Positions 27,662 to 37,113 of a stretch of DNA of 64,000 nt are shown here, one piece after another; position 1 is the stretch's first letter, and each line of letters opens with the position of its first letter. Where the stretch lies: the NCBI RefSeq assembly GCF_002115725.1, contig NZ_JFKD01000001.1, positions 124,001 to 188,000 of the forward strand, written 5' to 3'. Below the pieces are notes generated by a model that worked only from the letters and a program-made list of their open reading frames with translations, made no database searches and was not told the origin of the DNA. The translations under genes and the position numbers were made by a program. This stretch comes from Marivita cryptomonadis (lineage in GTDB: Bacteria > Pseudomonadota > Alphaproteobacteria > Rhodobacterales > Rhodobacteraceae).

Positions 27662-30603
27662 GACAGAAAGACCTTTTTGGCGGGGTCCGCGGCTGTCCAT
27701 TCGCCGTACCGGGACAACTGGTCATAGTCTGAACTGAAGGAGTCTTTGTGTGCCCTGTTTCGGGCCGTATAGCCGGTATCAGGGTCTCGGTAGGCTTGGA
27801 TCAGAGACTTTAGCATGCCGAGTGTGCGATCCGGTGGGCATTCATCCAAAGGTGCTGGCACTTCGCTACCATTGCCAGACAGAGAGATGTAACGCGCTTC
27901 GCTTACAAAACGGGGGCTAAACCCGTCGAACCCGCCTTCAAGGATCAGGGCCGCTGTCACAAGCAGCTGCACGTCGAATTGAAGCTGTTGGTTCTTGGTG
28001 GGCGCTGTCCCGGTCTTGTAATCGTAGACAAATGCCTCTGAGCGGTCGTTGAGGTCGATCCGGTCGGCTTTGGCGGTGATGCGGAACGGCGGGTCCGCGA
28101 TATCCATCGCGCCTTGGGATTCGAACAAAACAGGGGCCGCAGCCGATTGCCGGGCCCATTCGTTTTCGATGAACCAATGCGCAATCTTTTCGATCCTGAC
28201 ACGCCACTGAATACGATCCGTCGGCCACGGCACCTCGGAATCAAGGATACGACGCGCTGTGGAAAGCAGCGTCTGTTCCGAGATTGGAACACGGTTTTTG
28301 GCCGTGTCAGAGACGAATTCTTCAAACACCCTGTGAATCACCGTGCCGCGATGCATCGGGTTTGGCGCGTGTTGGATGGGGTGCAATGGCCGGAGGCGCA
28401 GTATCTTGGACGCATAGATCGCGTAGGGGTCGCGGATCAGCTTTTCGATGTTCGTGACTGACAATTCGACGGGACGTACTCTGACCGGTGGCACGGGCGA
28501 CGGTCGGGGTGCTGCCGGGGTTGGAATTGGCTTTTCCAAAACCCTTCCCAACGTCAACCAGACGTGACCGCGGGCTTGCATTTCGTTCAGCGCATGAGGG
28601 CCGCCGGTGTCTGGCAAACCTCGAAGCAGGTTGGTCAGACGGTTCAGCCAACGGGAGGGTACGGTTTCGGCATCTTCGGATCGCACTGCCCGGCTCAGCC
28701 AGACTTCCTTTGCGCCGACAGCCTGCTGAAAGTCATGTGCGGACAGGCCAATGCGCCGTTCGGGCAGTAACAGACCCGCGTTTTGGCGCATACGACGGTT
28801 CAACCATGGATCGGCAGGAGGAGACCCCGGCCACGACTGTTCGTTCAGCCCACCAAGGATCACAAGGTCCGCGCCCATCACGCGCGCCTCGATGGTGCCC
28901 CAGATCAGGATATGGGGGTGCGGTGCATCGCGGTCGCGCACCTCGTGGCTGCGCAAAAGGTTGTCTACGAGATCGGCATAATCGCGCGCCGAGATTGTTC
29001 CGCCGAAACCTGCGTTTTCGATAAGTGTGTCGAAAGCGCCCTTACATGTTTCACCCGCCTTCTTGTTCCAGAGTTCCGACGCATCGTCACTTTTGGACCC
29101 CGCGCATATGGATTGGGCCTGTGATATGTGCTGCGTGACATGCTCACCAAGCGGTTGTTGTGTCATCAAGGCAGGCTGAAGAAAGCAGCGATCGATCCAG
29201 TCAAGCCATTCCTGAGCGTCGTCAGCCCCCTTCCACGCCATCAACTGTGGTAAATCGGGGTAAGGAATACCTTTTCCTCGGATGAAAAGCTCCAACTCCG
29301 ATGTCCAAAGACGGTGTTGGCCACGGTCCGCGCCACTGTGGCAGAGCGGGTGCTTCAGGAGAGTGAGCAATTGATCGGCAGTTGGGCCGTTGACCCGCAA
29401 TTGTGCGATGTGCCGAAGCAACCGGCCCGGCGCGGTGAGCTGTGCAGGCGTGCCGGCGCTGTCGTCTGGCAAAATGCCCCACCGATCCAGCAGGGCGCTG
29501 ACCCGGCGCGTCAACATGCGGTCCGGACTGATCAGGGCGGCGGTGGTCTGATCTTCTGCAGCCTGACGCAACCGCATTGCAATGGCGCGGGCTTCATCGC
29601 GTGGAGATGCTGCTTCAAGCAGGGTGAGTGACTGAGTCGCCTCGGCCAAAGGTGGCAGATTTGGACCGTCGCTCAGCCATTGGTCAGTGACCGGCGCGGG
29701 GCGCAGGGCAAGCGAGACAAGCGCATTGCGGGCAGCGCTGGGTGGCGGTGTGGGTGCCCAACGCGCAACATCGCTGTGGCGCATGTGCAACCTGTCCAGC
29801 AAGCGCGCAAACCTGAATTGGGGATGGTCTTCGCCCTGCATCGCGTCAGTGTTGCGGACATCGTTGCGCAAAACATCCCAGGTCGAATCCGGCATGTCAG
29901 AGTCGAATCCCGGGAGGATCACTGCGCCTTGGGGCAATTTTGCTGCGGCCGTCATCAACTGAAACGCGGAACCGCGTGATCCGGTCGACCCGGCGATGAT
30001 AATCGGATTTTGGGGCGGGACATCTTCCCAACGGGAAAGCTTCATGCGGAGTGCCAAGCGGTTCACCGCCGCGGCATCTGGCGTGTCTCTGTCTGGGTCG
30101 AAATAATGCGTGACGATCTGCAGGAAGCGCTGGGCGCGCTCCCAGTGCCCCGATTGATCCGTCACATCCAGCGCAGCTATATCGTCCGGGGTGACGCCTT
30201 CGGCCTGCATTTCGTCCAACAGCGCTCCAAGGCTTTCTGCAAGATCGTAGACGGCAGATCGAGGCGCCAGACCGGGATCTGCCTCGATCAATTTCCTGAC
30301 CAGCTCTGCAAGCTCAAGCTGCCGCTTCAGGGCCGGCACGGGCTTTGGCAGGTGTATGCGATCCAATGGGTCGGCAAGATCCGTGATCAGCCTAATCCGA
30401 GGCAGGAAGCCTGCGCCAAGACTGGCAAACACTGTTTCAATGCGACGTTGCATACGCCGAGTGTTCACGTACAGGTCGACACGGGCCATTGCTTCGGGTG
30501 ACTGGCCGGCCATGCGTAATGTCAGGCCTAACACCAAATCCTGTGCGAAATCTGCGCCGGGCGGCAAACCAAAGACCCGTGGCTTGTCGGTCACATCAAA
30601 CAT
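27658..30603 (-). CDS. addB: Double-strand break repair protein AddB
   Basis: From ATG 30603 (MFDVTDKPRVFGLPPGADF) the product is 981 residues. It has the alphaproteobacterial AddB layout: an inactivated helicase-like N-terminal half (VYVNTRRMQRR, AGSTGSRGSAFQL) and a C-terminal nuclease domain with PYAIYASKILRLRPL and the catalytic VYDYKTGTAPT. The nuclease domains of AddA and AddB cut opposite strands. Its start overlaps the stop of the upstream nucleotidyltransferase gene by eight bases, and its stop overlaps addA. Confidence 0.94.
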   Translation of the reverse strand: MFDVTDKPRVFGLPPGADFAQDLVLGLTLRMAGQSPEAMARVDLYVNTRRMQRRIETVFASLGAGFLPRIRLITDLADPLDRIHLPKPVPALKRQLELAELVRKLIEADPGLAPRSAVYDLAESLGALLDEMQAEGVTPDDIAALDVTDQSGHWERAQRFLQIVTHYFDPDRDTPDAAAVNRLALRMKLSRWEDVPPQNPIIIAGSTGSRGSAFQLMTAAAKLPQGAVILPGFDSDMPDSTWDVLRNDVRNTDAMQGEDHPQFRFARLLDRLHMRHSDVARWAPTPPPSAARNALVSLALRPAPVTDQWLSDGPNLPPLAEATQSLTLLEAASPRDEARAIAMRLRQAAEDQTTAALISPDRMLTRRVSALLDRWGILPDDSAGTPAQLTAPGRLLRHIAQLRVNGPTADQLLTLLKHPLCHSGADRGQHRLWTSELELFIRGKGIPYPDLPQLMAWKGADDAQEWLDWIDRCFLQPALMTQQPLGEHVTQHISQAQSICAGSKSDDASELWNKKAGETCKGAFDTLIENAGFGGTISARDYADLVDNLLRSHEVRDRDAPHPHILIWGTIEARVMGADLVILGGLNEQSWPGSPPADPWLNRRMRQNAGLLLPERRIGLSAHDFQQAVGAKEVWLSRAVRSEDAETVPSRWLNRLTNLLRGLPDTGGPHALNEMQARGHVWLTLGRVLEKPIPTPAAPRPSPVPPVRVRPVELSVTNIEKLIRDPYAIYASKILRLRPLHPIQHAPNPMHRGTVIHRVFEEFVSDTAKNRVPISEQTLLSTARRILDSEVPWPTDRIQWRVRIEKIAHWFIENEWARQSAAAPVLFESQGAMDIADPPFRITAKADRIDLNDRSEAFVYDYKTGTAPTKNQQLQFDVQLLVTAALILEGGFDGFSPRFVSEARYISLSGNGSEVPAPLDECPPDRTLGMLKSLIQAYRDPDTGYTARNRAHKDSFSSDYDQLSRYGEWTAADPAKKVFLS

Positions 30604-31276
30604 CTGCAGACCCAAGCATCGCTTCGGCAAGCGATATGCCGTCTGGATGTCCGACGTCGCACCACCGACCTGGATACGCAACGGCGTGCAGCGCGCCTTT
30701 GGCTTCCAACGCCTCCCAAACGGTTTTCAAGGAAAACACGTTTTGCGGTGTGTCAGAGACGATTTCTGTGCGTATCATTTGCACTCCGGAAAACACGGTT
30801 TGGGTGCCCCATTGCGCGTGTCCGTCGGCAAGAATGTCGATGTCGCCACGGCCCGTGTGACCGATTGTTTGGTTCTTGGGCACACACAACAAAAGCGCGT
30901 GCATGCCCTCGGACCAAGCAGACTTCAACACCTGAAGCGGGTTGGGGCCATCCCATACTGCGTCTGTGTTCATCGTAAAAGTCACATCGCTCTTTAGCAG
31001 GGGAAGTGCTGCCTTCAGCCCGCCTCCGGTGTCCAAGATGTTTGGTGCTTCAACCGACACCTGAACATCGCTTCCGGCAAAATGATCGACGATCTGTTCT
31101 GACAAGTAATGGGCGTTGGCCGCCACCCGTGGGGATGGAAGGTCGCGCACGAATGTCATGGCGTGCTCGATCAAAGGTGTTCCGTTAACTGCGATCAAGG
31201 GTTTGGGCCTGTCCTTGGTCAAGGCGCCCATGCGCGTCCCGAAACCGGCGGCGAAAAGCATCACGGCATCGGTCAT
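30596..31276 (-). CDS. Sugar-phosphate nucleotidyltransferase, MurU-like
   Basis: This 226-residue enzyme has the nucleotidyltransferase signature FAAGFGTRMGALTKDRPKPLI, a conserved core NTDAVWDG and a C-terminal WCDVGHPDGI. It matches MurU (N-acetylmuramate-1-phosphate uridylyltransferase), which with AmgK recycles peptidoglycan MurNAc to UDP-MurNAc. The AmgK-like kinase gene lies directly upstream with an ATGA overlap, which supports this role. Substrate choice is inferred from context. Confidence 0.85.
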   Translation of the reverse strand: MTDAVMLFAAGFGTRMGALTKDRPKPLIAVNGTPLIEHAMTFVRDLPSPRVAANAHYLSEQIVDHFAGSDVQVSVEAPNILDTGGGLKAALPLLKSDVTFTMNTDAVWDGPNPLQVLKSAWSEGMHALLLCVPKNQTIGHTGRGDIDILADGHAQWGTQTVFSGVQMIRTEIVSDTPQNVFSLKTVWEALEAKGALHAVAYPGRWCDVGHPDGISLAEAMLGSADV

Positions 31277-32241
31277 GACAAAGCTCGCGGTGTCAGACGT
31301 TCTGGCGTTGGCTCTGGGAACAGGTCGGTGATCAAGGGTTCGACCTCACGTGCAATTGGCGCAGCAAGACTGGTTTTTATGTACCGCCAGACCCTTGGGA
31401 TCAGGGAAAGGTATGATGGTTTTCCTTGTTCCATCGCCAGTCGCGCGAAGATTCCCAAAATGCGAAGGTTTCGCTGCAAACCAAGAAGGTGAAACGCGGG
31501 TAGAACGTTGGATTCACTACGACCGGATTGGTCGATGTACCGTGCTAGGGTATCAGCGTAACAGTTATCGCTCACGTCTCTGCGCGCATCTTGCAGCAGG
31601 GAAACGAGGTCGTAGATTGGCGGTCCTTCAAGCGCGTCCTGAAAATCGAGCAATCCGACGCGGCGGACGTCGTCTCGATCAGGTAGCCATATCAGGTTCT
31701 CGGCATGATAATCGCGAAGCACAAGTACCCTATCCGCTGGCAGGTGACGTGACAGCAGATCCGTCAGCCTCAATTGAATTTCCGATGCGCTTGCGCCTGC
31801 GTTTTGGCCTAGGAGCGGCAGATAGTGGGTGAACGCAGGCTCGATCATGCGCCCTAAATGTTCGGGTGTCGCGGACGTCAGGTCACTTGGGGCGAGGCGA
31901 GTTTCCAGATGGCACAGTACATCGGTCGCGGCTGCGTATAGCGTGCATTCCATGTCTGGCTGATCCTTGGCGACCCGCGCAAATTGCGCATCACCGAGAT
32001 CCTCCAGCAACATCAGGTTGGACGTATGGTCATAGATTTCAGGCGCCGACAAATTGACTTCGCGCAGATGTGTCGCGAGGTGTGCAAAGCAGGCGGTGTC
32101 GCCTTGTGGGTCAATCATCAAAATAGCACGTTTTTCGCCTGAATAGAGCCTTATATAACGGCGAGACGATGCGTCACCGGCCAGCGGTTCCTGACGTGCA
32201 TCCCCCCAGCCGTTGGCATCCAAAAACGAGTCGAAGATCAT
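31273..32241 (-). CDS. Sugar kinase of the APH fold, AmgK-like
   Basis: From ATG 32241 (MIFDSFLDANGW) the product is 322 residues. It is an aminoglycoside-phosphotransferase-fold kinase with the N-terminal AGDASSRRYIRL, the catalytic VLRDYHAENLIWLP and the metal-binding GLLDFQDALEGP. AmgK phosphorylates MurNAc (and GlcNAc) at the anomeric position for wall recycling. It sits between tsaE and the MurU-like gene with four-base overlaps on both sides, an order I know from other alphaproteobacteria. Confidence 0.87.
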   Translation of the reverse strand: MIFDSFLDANGWGDARQEPLAGDASSRRYIRLYSGEKRAILMIDPQGDTACFAHLATHLREVNLSAPEIYDHTSNLMLLEDLGDAQFARVAKDQPDMECTLYAAATDVLCHLETRLAPSDLTSATPEHLGRMIEPAFTHYLPLLGQNAGASASEIQLRLTDLLSRHLPADRVLVLRDYHAENLIWLPDRDDVRRVGLLDFQDALEGPPIYDLVSLLQDARRDVSDNCYADTLARYIDQSGRSESNVLPAFHLLGLQRNLRILGIFARLAMEQGKPSYLSLIPRVWRYIKTSLAAPIAREVEPLITDLFPEPTPERLTPRALS

Positions 32242-32711
32242 TCCAGTATCCTCGCGATGCGGTCCGCCCAAGCACGATCCGACCATGTGATACTGATCTG
32301 TCGCGTATCGGTCTTTTCGGGGTCGTCGAGGCGGATGGTCAGCGCCTGTGCGGGCCGCAAATCATCCAGCCTATCCGGCCATTCGACGATGCATATCGCG
32401 GTTTCAAACGCATCATGAAGCCCAAGTTCGACGATTTGATCGGGACCGCCAAGACGATAGAGGTCAGCGTGCCAGAGCTCGCAATCTGGCAGATCGTAGA
32501 CCTGAACGATGGTAAAGGTCGGAGACGGCACATCTTCGGGCACTGACAGACGTGATAGGATCAACGCGCGTGCGAAATGGCTTTTTCCGGCACCAATCTC
32601 ACCTTCAAGCAAAAGCGTGTCGCCAGCACGCAGGGCAGCCCCCAACCTTGTGGCAAGTCGCGCGGTTTCATCAGGCGATGTTGAAATGAATTCCGCGCAG
32701 TTTTGGGTCAT
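32238..32711 (-). CDS. tsaE: tRNA threonylcarbamoyladenosine synthesis ATPase TsaE
   Basis: This 157-residue P-loop ATPase has Walker A EGEIGAGKSHFARALI (near residues 36-51), the TsaE signature VPSPTFTIVQVY and ELWHADLYRL. It works with TsaB and TsaD to make t6A37 on ANN-decoding tRNAs. TsaD is encoded elsewhere in this window, at 44149-45219. The start overlaps nothing upstream; its end overlaps the AmgK-like kinase gene (ATGA). Confidence 0.94.
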   Translation of the reverse strand: MTQNCAEFISTSPDETARLATRLGAALRAGDTLLLEGEIGAGKSHFARALILSRLSVPEDVPSPTFTIVQVYDLPDCELWHADLYRLGGPDQIVELGLHDAFETAICIVEWPDRLDDLRPAQALTIRLDDPEKTDTRQISITWSDRAWADRIARILE

Positions 32712-32762
32712 GCCAGCATGTTTACCTGCCCTGTCGGGGGCTGCAAGATTTGAAACCTGCGT

Positions 32763-34277
32763 TCAGGCAGAAACGATCTGCAGCCCCTCGGTACCCTTGT
32801 GGGTGTCAAGCTGCTGAGTGCGGTGGCAAAAGCGTATGAGAGTTGCGCCGTGGCAAATCGGGTCTATCCGACACACCAGTTCTCGTCCGTCCTTGCGGCG
32901 CAAATCGGTGTCCCAACTCGCCCTTTCAGTTGTGTTGGTAACGAAATCACGCAGTTCCGGCCAAAGAGGGCTGGGATGAAACGCCGATTTCCAGGTTTGC
33001 GTGGCATCGAGTATCGTTGTCTCGGGAATACCGGCGTCAGGATCAGTGTTCCAGAGTGTCGCGTACGCTGTGTTGCACAGGGTCAGAATTCCCTGTGAAT
33101 CAAAGACACATACCGCGTCTTCGATCATGTCGATCACGGATTGAAGCGTATCAAGCTCTACCCGATAGCCCCGTGTCAAAGACACTTCGGCAGTGATGTC
33201 GTTGAACAGGAACGCAATGGCACCGTCGGGATAGGGCTGGCCGGTGATGTCGAAGGTCTGTCCGCTAGCGAGCGTCCAGGTTTCGCGAAACCTGTCATCG
33301 CTTGCCGCGGCAACCAGCTTGGCAAGGCGTTCGCGCCAATCGTCATAGCTCTTGGGTTCCGGCATGACACGGCACTCGCGCAATTTGTCAAAGAATTCGA
33401 ACAGGGTGGGGCGCGCGCTGAGGAATGTGATTGGAACGCGGCTGAGATCGACGAGGGCCGGATTGAACAGCATCAGACGTCGATCCCGATCAAAAATTGC
33501 AAGTCCTGTTGTCAGGTTTGCGAATGTCTTGGACAGTGTCTGGACAAAATTGTGCTGGGCTGCTTCTGCATGCACCATTCCGTCGATCCCGGTCGCAAAG
33601 AAAACGCATCCGTTGTCTGTGTCCTGACGGGTCACTTCCAGCCAGCGGTTCAGATCAGGCCGCGTGTCAGCAAGGGCTACTTTGACACGAGTTGGCTTGG
33701 ACAGGTTGGTGTCCGATAGGATTTGCGCAAGATGATCGCAAAAGGCTGCAGGGCCGTTATGCGACTCTGCATAGTGCGAGAAAGCATCGTTGCTCCAGAG
33801 CAGAACACCGTCGCGGGACGTGAACCAGATCAGATCGGGTGCATGTTTCACCGCATCGCAGCGTTGTTTCGACAGGATGGCTGTCTGTTTTGCCTTGAAC
33901 CAGTCTATCTGATTGGTGGCTGTTGGCCTTAGGGTAAGGCGAAAACAATCTTCGGTACGGTGAATATCGACATGAAGTTCGCCATCTTGGGATGTGCGAT
34001 TTAGCTCGACCAGTGTTTCGGGCAGATCGGGCATCATTGGGTAGAGCAGACGGTGGATTACTTGCCACGACTGTGGTTCGTCCGAAGCAGATAGCATTGA
34101 CCACACCCTGTCGTCGGCATCCACGAGGAGGGAGTCCTGAAACACGAGTGTTATGGGGTGAGTTGTCTCTGGCGAAGAAAGTTGGGGCTTGGGTCTGTTT
34201 CGGAGGAGACGCACCCTGACAGCCAAAGCGACACTGGCCACCGCGATGATGGCCGCGGTTACATATGCTGCATTCAT
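32763..34277 (-). CDS. Membrane-anchored multi-PAS protein without a kinase domain
   Basis: From ATG 34277 (strong GGGGGA ribosome site ten bases upstream) the product is 504 residues. Residues about 3-26 form one membrane helix, followed by cytoplasmic PAS-like repeats. The clearest are HAPDLIWFTSRDGVLLWSN, TGLAIFDRDRRLMLFNP and IEDAVCVFDSQGILTLCN. The protein ends shortly after the last PAS (CHRTQQLDTHKGTEGLQIVSA). No HisKA, HATPase, GGDEF or EAL motif is visible. It may pass a signal to a partner; the neighbouring minus-strand gene encodes the RegB sensor kinase 75 bases upstream. The role is unknown. Confidence 0.8.
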   Translation of the reverse strand: MNAAYVTAAIIAVASVALAVRVRLLRNRPKPQLSSPETTHPITLVFQDSLLVDADDRVWSMLSASDEPQSWQVIHRLLYPMMPDLPETLVELNRTSQDGELHVDIHRTEDCFRLTLRPTATNQIDWFKAKQTAILSKQRCDAVKHAPDLIWFTSRDGVLLWSNDAFSHYAESHNGPAAFCDHLAQILSDTNLSKPTRVKVALADTRPDLNRWLEVTRQDTDNGCVFFATGIDGMVHAEAAQHNFVQTLSKTFANLTTGLAIFDRDRRLMLFNPALVDLSRVPITFLSARPTLFEFFDKLRECRVMPEPKSYDDWRERLAKLVAAASDDRFRETWTLASGQTFDITGQPYPDGAIAFLFNDITAEVSLTRGYRVELDTLQSVIDMIEDAVCVFDSQGILTLCNTAYATLWNTDPDAGIPETTILDATQTWKSAFHPSPLWPELRDFVTNTTERASWDTDLRRKDGRELVCRIDPICHGATLIRFCHRTQQLDTHKGTEGLQIVSA

Positions 34278-34352
34278 CAAAAGTCCCCCGGTTCGGCCAT
34301 ACGCCATTCAATGGCCGCAAGGTTAACCGCAGGTTAATGCGACTGTAGACTT

Positions 34353-35738
34353 TCAGAGCTGGAAAGACGGGTTTTCGCCAATGCCTTCGCCTTTTGGCAA
34401 ACTTGGTGGCACAATTGCGTCGCGCGGCCAGACCACCTCGACGATGGCACCCCGGCGCTGTGTGGAACCGTTATTGCGATCTCCGCCGTTGGCAAAGCTC
34501 AATTCCGCACCCGAGCGCTGAAGCAGGGTCTTGGCAATGAACAACCCAAGCCCCATGCCTTCGTATTCCGGGCGCGCCTTGCGGTCCCGGTCGGTTTTTC
34601 GGTTTCTGACGAACGGATCACCAATCCGGCCAAGCATGTTCGTTGGATAACCCGGCCCGTCATCCAAAATGCGAATGGAGACGGTATTTTCGGTCCAATG
34701 CGCTTCGACCCAAACGGTTGCGCGGGCGAAATCGACAGCATTCTGGATCAGGTTGCGGAGACCGTGGATGATTTCGGGGCGCCGCAAGGCCAGCGGCGGA
34801 TCAAAGTCTTCTTCCGTGCCATGAGGTTCAATGAGAACGTCTTTCCCGCGACTTAAATGGGGCTCGGCAGCTTCACGGATCACCTCCATCAAAGGCGCAG
34901 ACCGGATTTGGAGATCCTGTTTGCCTGCACGCCCCATGGATTGCAGGATATCGCGACAGCGGTTTGCCTGTTCGCGGATGAGCCGTGCGTCCTCTTGCAG
35001 GTCTGGCTGATCGGACAGTTCTTCAATCAGTTCCGCGCTTGTCAGTTTGATCGTGGCCAGCGGTGTGCCAAGCTCATGCGCTGCGGCCGCAACCACGCCG
35101 CCGAGATTGTTGAGCATCTGCGTCCGGCTGAGCGCCATCTGGGTTGCCACAACAGCGTCACCCATTGAATTCATTTCCTCGGTGATCTGGCGTGCATAAA
35201 GCGACAAAAAGACTACCGCGATGGTGATCGCAATCCATTGGCCGAAAACAAACACATCTGCGATGCGCATGATGAATCCTTGTTCGGTGCGCAGCGGCAA
35301 ATGGAAAAACACCATCAGCGTCACCAGAGTCAAAGCTGTCGCTCCGATGATGATCGTTGATCTGAGGGTCATGATCGTCGCTGACACGATCACTGGCCCA
35401 AGGATCAGGATCGTGAACGGATTGTGCAGACCACCTGTCAGATACAGGAGGAAACACAGTTGCAACAGGTCGAACAGGACCATGAGAAAATTCTCGGCCT
35501 CGTTCAGACGCTTGTTTTCTGGGAAGACGAAAATGGCGATCAAGTTGCCGACAATCGAGACGCCGACGGCCAAATAGCACAGGCCGAGTTCAAGTTGCAG
35601 GTTGTAAAGCTTTTGCGCCAGTGTGATTGCCGCCAGTTGTCCAACGATGGCGAACCACCGCAACCAAATCATGGTTCGCAGGCGAATAAAGCTGCCGCGC
35701 TGGCGTTCCTGGAAGATACCGAACTCGGATTCCGTCAT
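34353..35738 (-). CDS. regB: Redox sensor histidine kinase RegB/PrrB
   Basis: From ATG 35738 (MTESEFGIFQERQ) the product is 461 residues. Six membrane segments include the quinone-sensing loop GGLHNPF (residues 102-108). The H-box AAAHELGTPLATIKLT gives the phosphorylated His221. A cysteine follows at 261 in QANRCRDILQSMGR, the redox-active position known from RegB. The ATPase lobe has LIQNAVDFA, DDGPGYP and GMGLGLFIAKTLL. It phosphorylates RegA (36559-37113) under reducing or low-oxygen conditions. It is divergent from senC. Confidence 0.96.
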   Translation of the reverse strand: MTESEFGIFQERQRGSFIRLRTMIWLRWFAIVGQLAAITLAQKLYNLQLELGLCYLAVGVSIVGNLIAIFVFPENKRLNEAENFLMVLFDLLQLCFLLYLTGGLHNPFTILILGPVIVSATIMTLRSTIIIGATALTLVTLMVFFHLPLRTEQGFIMRIADVFVFGQWIAITIAVVFLSLYARQITEEMNSMGDAVVATQMALSRTQMLNNLGGVVAAAAHELGTPLATIKLTSAELIEELSDQPDLQEDARLIREQANRCRDILQSMGRAGKQDLQIRSAPLMEVIREAAEPHLSRGKDVLIEPHGTEEDFDPPLALRRPEIIHGLRNLIQNAVDFARATVWVEAHWTENTVSIRILDDGPGYPTNMLGRIGDPFVRNRKTDRDRKARPEYEGMGLGLFIAKTLLQRSGAELSFANGGDRNNGSTQRRGAIVEVVWPRDAIVPPSLPKGEGIGENPSFQL

Positions 35739-35855
35739 CTGCGCCCTTTCGCCTCTTGCCCCGGATTTCAAAATCCTTACCTCAACACCGTCAGAGCATA
35801 GGCAAGCCAATTCTGATGAGAAAGGCTTTGTTCGTGCACATGCGAAGGAGATCCC

Positions 35856-36479
35856 ATGGTACGTTTGGCAGCGATTTCGGCTGGCGTGGCAATCGTCGCG
35901 CTGATGGGCGGGGTTTGGTATGCAAGCCAGCCTTCTGAAGGGGAGGACAAGTACGCATCCTGCCGCAATACGCAGGTCGCGGGTGGGTCGGACACGATAG
36001 GTGGACCCTTTACCTTGGTAAATTCAACGGGTGAGACCGTCACCAACAAAGATGTGATCACAAAGCCGTCGCTGATTTATTTCGGCTATACGTTTTGCCC
36101 GGATGTGTGCCCTCTGGATACCGTTCGGAATGCCGAGGCGGTTGATCTTCTGGCCGAGCAGGGCAATGAGGTCACGCCGGTTTTTATCTCGATCGATCCC
36201 AAGCGTGATACGCCCGAAGTCGTCGGTGACTTTGCAGCCAATCTGCATGAAAACATGATCGGACTGACCGGCTCTGAAGAACAGGTACAGGCAGCCAGTC
36301 AAGCTTACCGCACCTATTTCCGCGCACAGCCGGCAGACGATGAATATTACCTCGTCGACCACTCGACCTTCACCTATCTCGTCATGCCGGAGGATGGGTT
36401 TGTCGAGTTCTTTCGCCGCGAACTAACCCCCGAACAGGTCGCCGAACGGACATCGTGCTTTCTTGACGCCGCAAGTTAG
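35856..36479 (+). CDS. senC: SCO1/SenC/PrrC copper chaperone
   Basis: This 207-residue protein has an N-terminal membrane anchor (LAAISAGVAIVALMGGVWYA) and a periplasmic thioredoxin-like domain with copper ligands CPDVCP (Cys81, Cys85) and His169 in YLVDHSTFTYL. It delivers copper to the CuA site of cytochrome c oxidase and links oxidase state to the RegB/RegA pathway. It lies between divergent regB and downstream regA, the classic Rhodobacter order. Confidence 0.95.
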   Translation: MVRLAAISAGVAIVALMGGVWYASQPSEGEDKYASCRNTQVAGGSDTIGGPFTLVNSTGETVTNKDVITKPSLIYFGYTFCPDVCPLDTVRNAEAVDLLAEQGNEVTPVFISIDPKRDTPEVVGDFAANLHENMIGLTGSEEQVQAASQAYRTYFRAQPADDEYYLVDHSTFTYLVMPEDGFVEFFRRELTPEQVAERTSCFLDAAS

Positions 36480-36558
36480 CGGGTCATTTGTGCGTTGATG
36501 TTGGAAAATTCGCCGGTAATACTGGCGGATAACGCAAACGCGACGGGAGGGAACCACG

Positions 36559-37113
36559 GTGAGCGAGCGTACCATCGACGATCTGGGTGACGACAAGAGC
36601 CTGCTTCTTGTGGACGACGACGAGCCGTTTCTGCGCAGGCTGGCCAAGGCGATGGAGAAGCGAGGCTTCGAGGTGGAAACAGCCCAATCGGTCACGGCAG
36701 GCTCTGCCATAGCAACTGCGCGTCCCCCTGCTTACGCCGTTGTCGATCTTCGATTGGAGGATGGGAACGGCCTTGATGTGGTCGAGGTCATTCGAGACAA
36801 GCGTCCGGACAGTCGGGTTGTGGTTCTGACCGGATACGGTGCGATTGCCACGGCTGTGGCAGCGGTCAAGATCGGCGCTACGGATTATCTGTCCAAACCC
36901 GCAGACGCGACGGATATCACAAACGCTTTGCTGGCCAAGGGAGACGATCTTCCCCCGCCACCAGAGAACCCGATGAGCGCGGATCGCGTTCGTTGGGAGC
37001 ATATTCAGCGTGTTTACGAACTTTGTGATCGCAACGTGTCGGAGACAGCGCGCCGCTTGAACATGCATCGCCGCACTTTGCAGCGCATCCTTGCAAAACG
37101 GTCGCCGCGCTAA
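36559..37113 (+). CDS. regA: Redox response regulator RegA/PrrA/ActR
   Basis: This 184-residue response regulator starts at GTG 36559 after GGGAGGG. Its receiver domain has the acidic LLVDDDEP, phospho-acceptor Asp63 in AVVDLRLEDG, the T in VLTGYG and the K in LSKPAD. A proline linker (LPPPPENP) and a Fis-type HTH at the end (NVSETARRLNMHRRTLQRIL) follow. It activates respiratory, CO2 and nitrogen fixation and, where present, photosynthesis genes under low oxygen. Its stop interlocks with that of the convergent GNAT gene. Confidence 0.97.
   Translation: MSERTIDDLGDDKSLLLVDDDEPFLRRLAKAMEKRGFEVETAQSVTAGSAIATARPPAYAVVDLRLEDGNGLDVVEVIRDKRPDSRVVVLTGYGAIATAVAAVKIGATDYLSKPADATDITNALLAKGDDLPPPPENPMSADRVRWEHIQRVYELCDRNVSETARRLNMHRRTLQRILAKRSPR

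Noticed and set aside
32763..34277. PAS protein as a histidine kinase
   Set aside because: No H-box or ATPase motifs are visible up to the stop codon.
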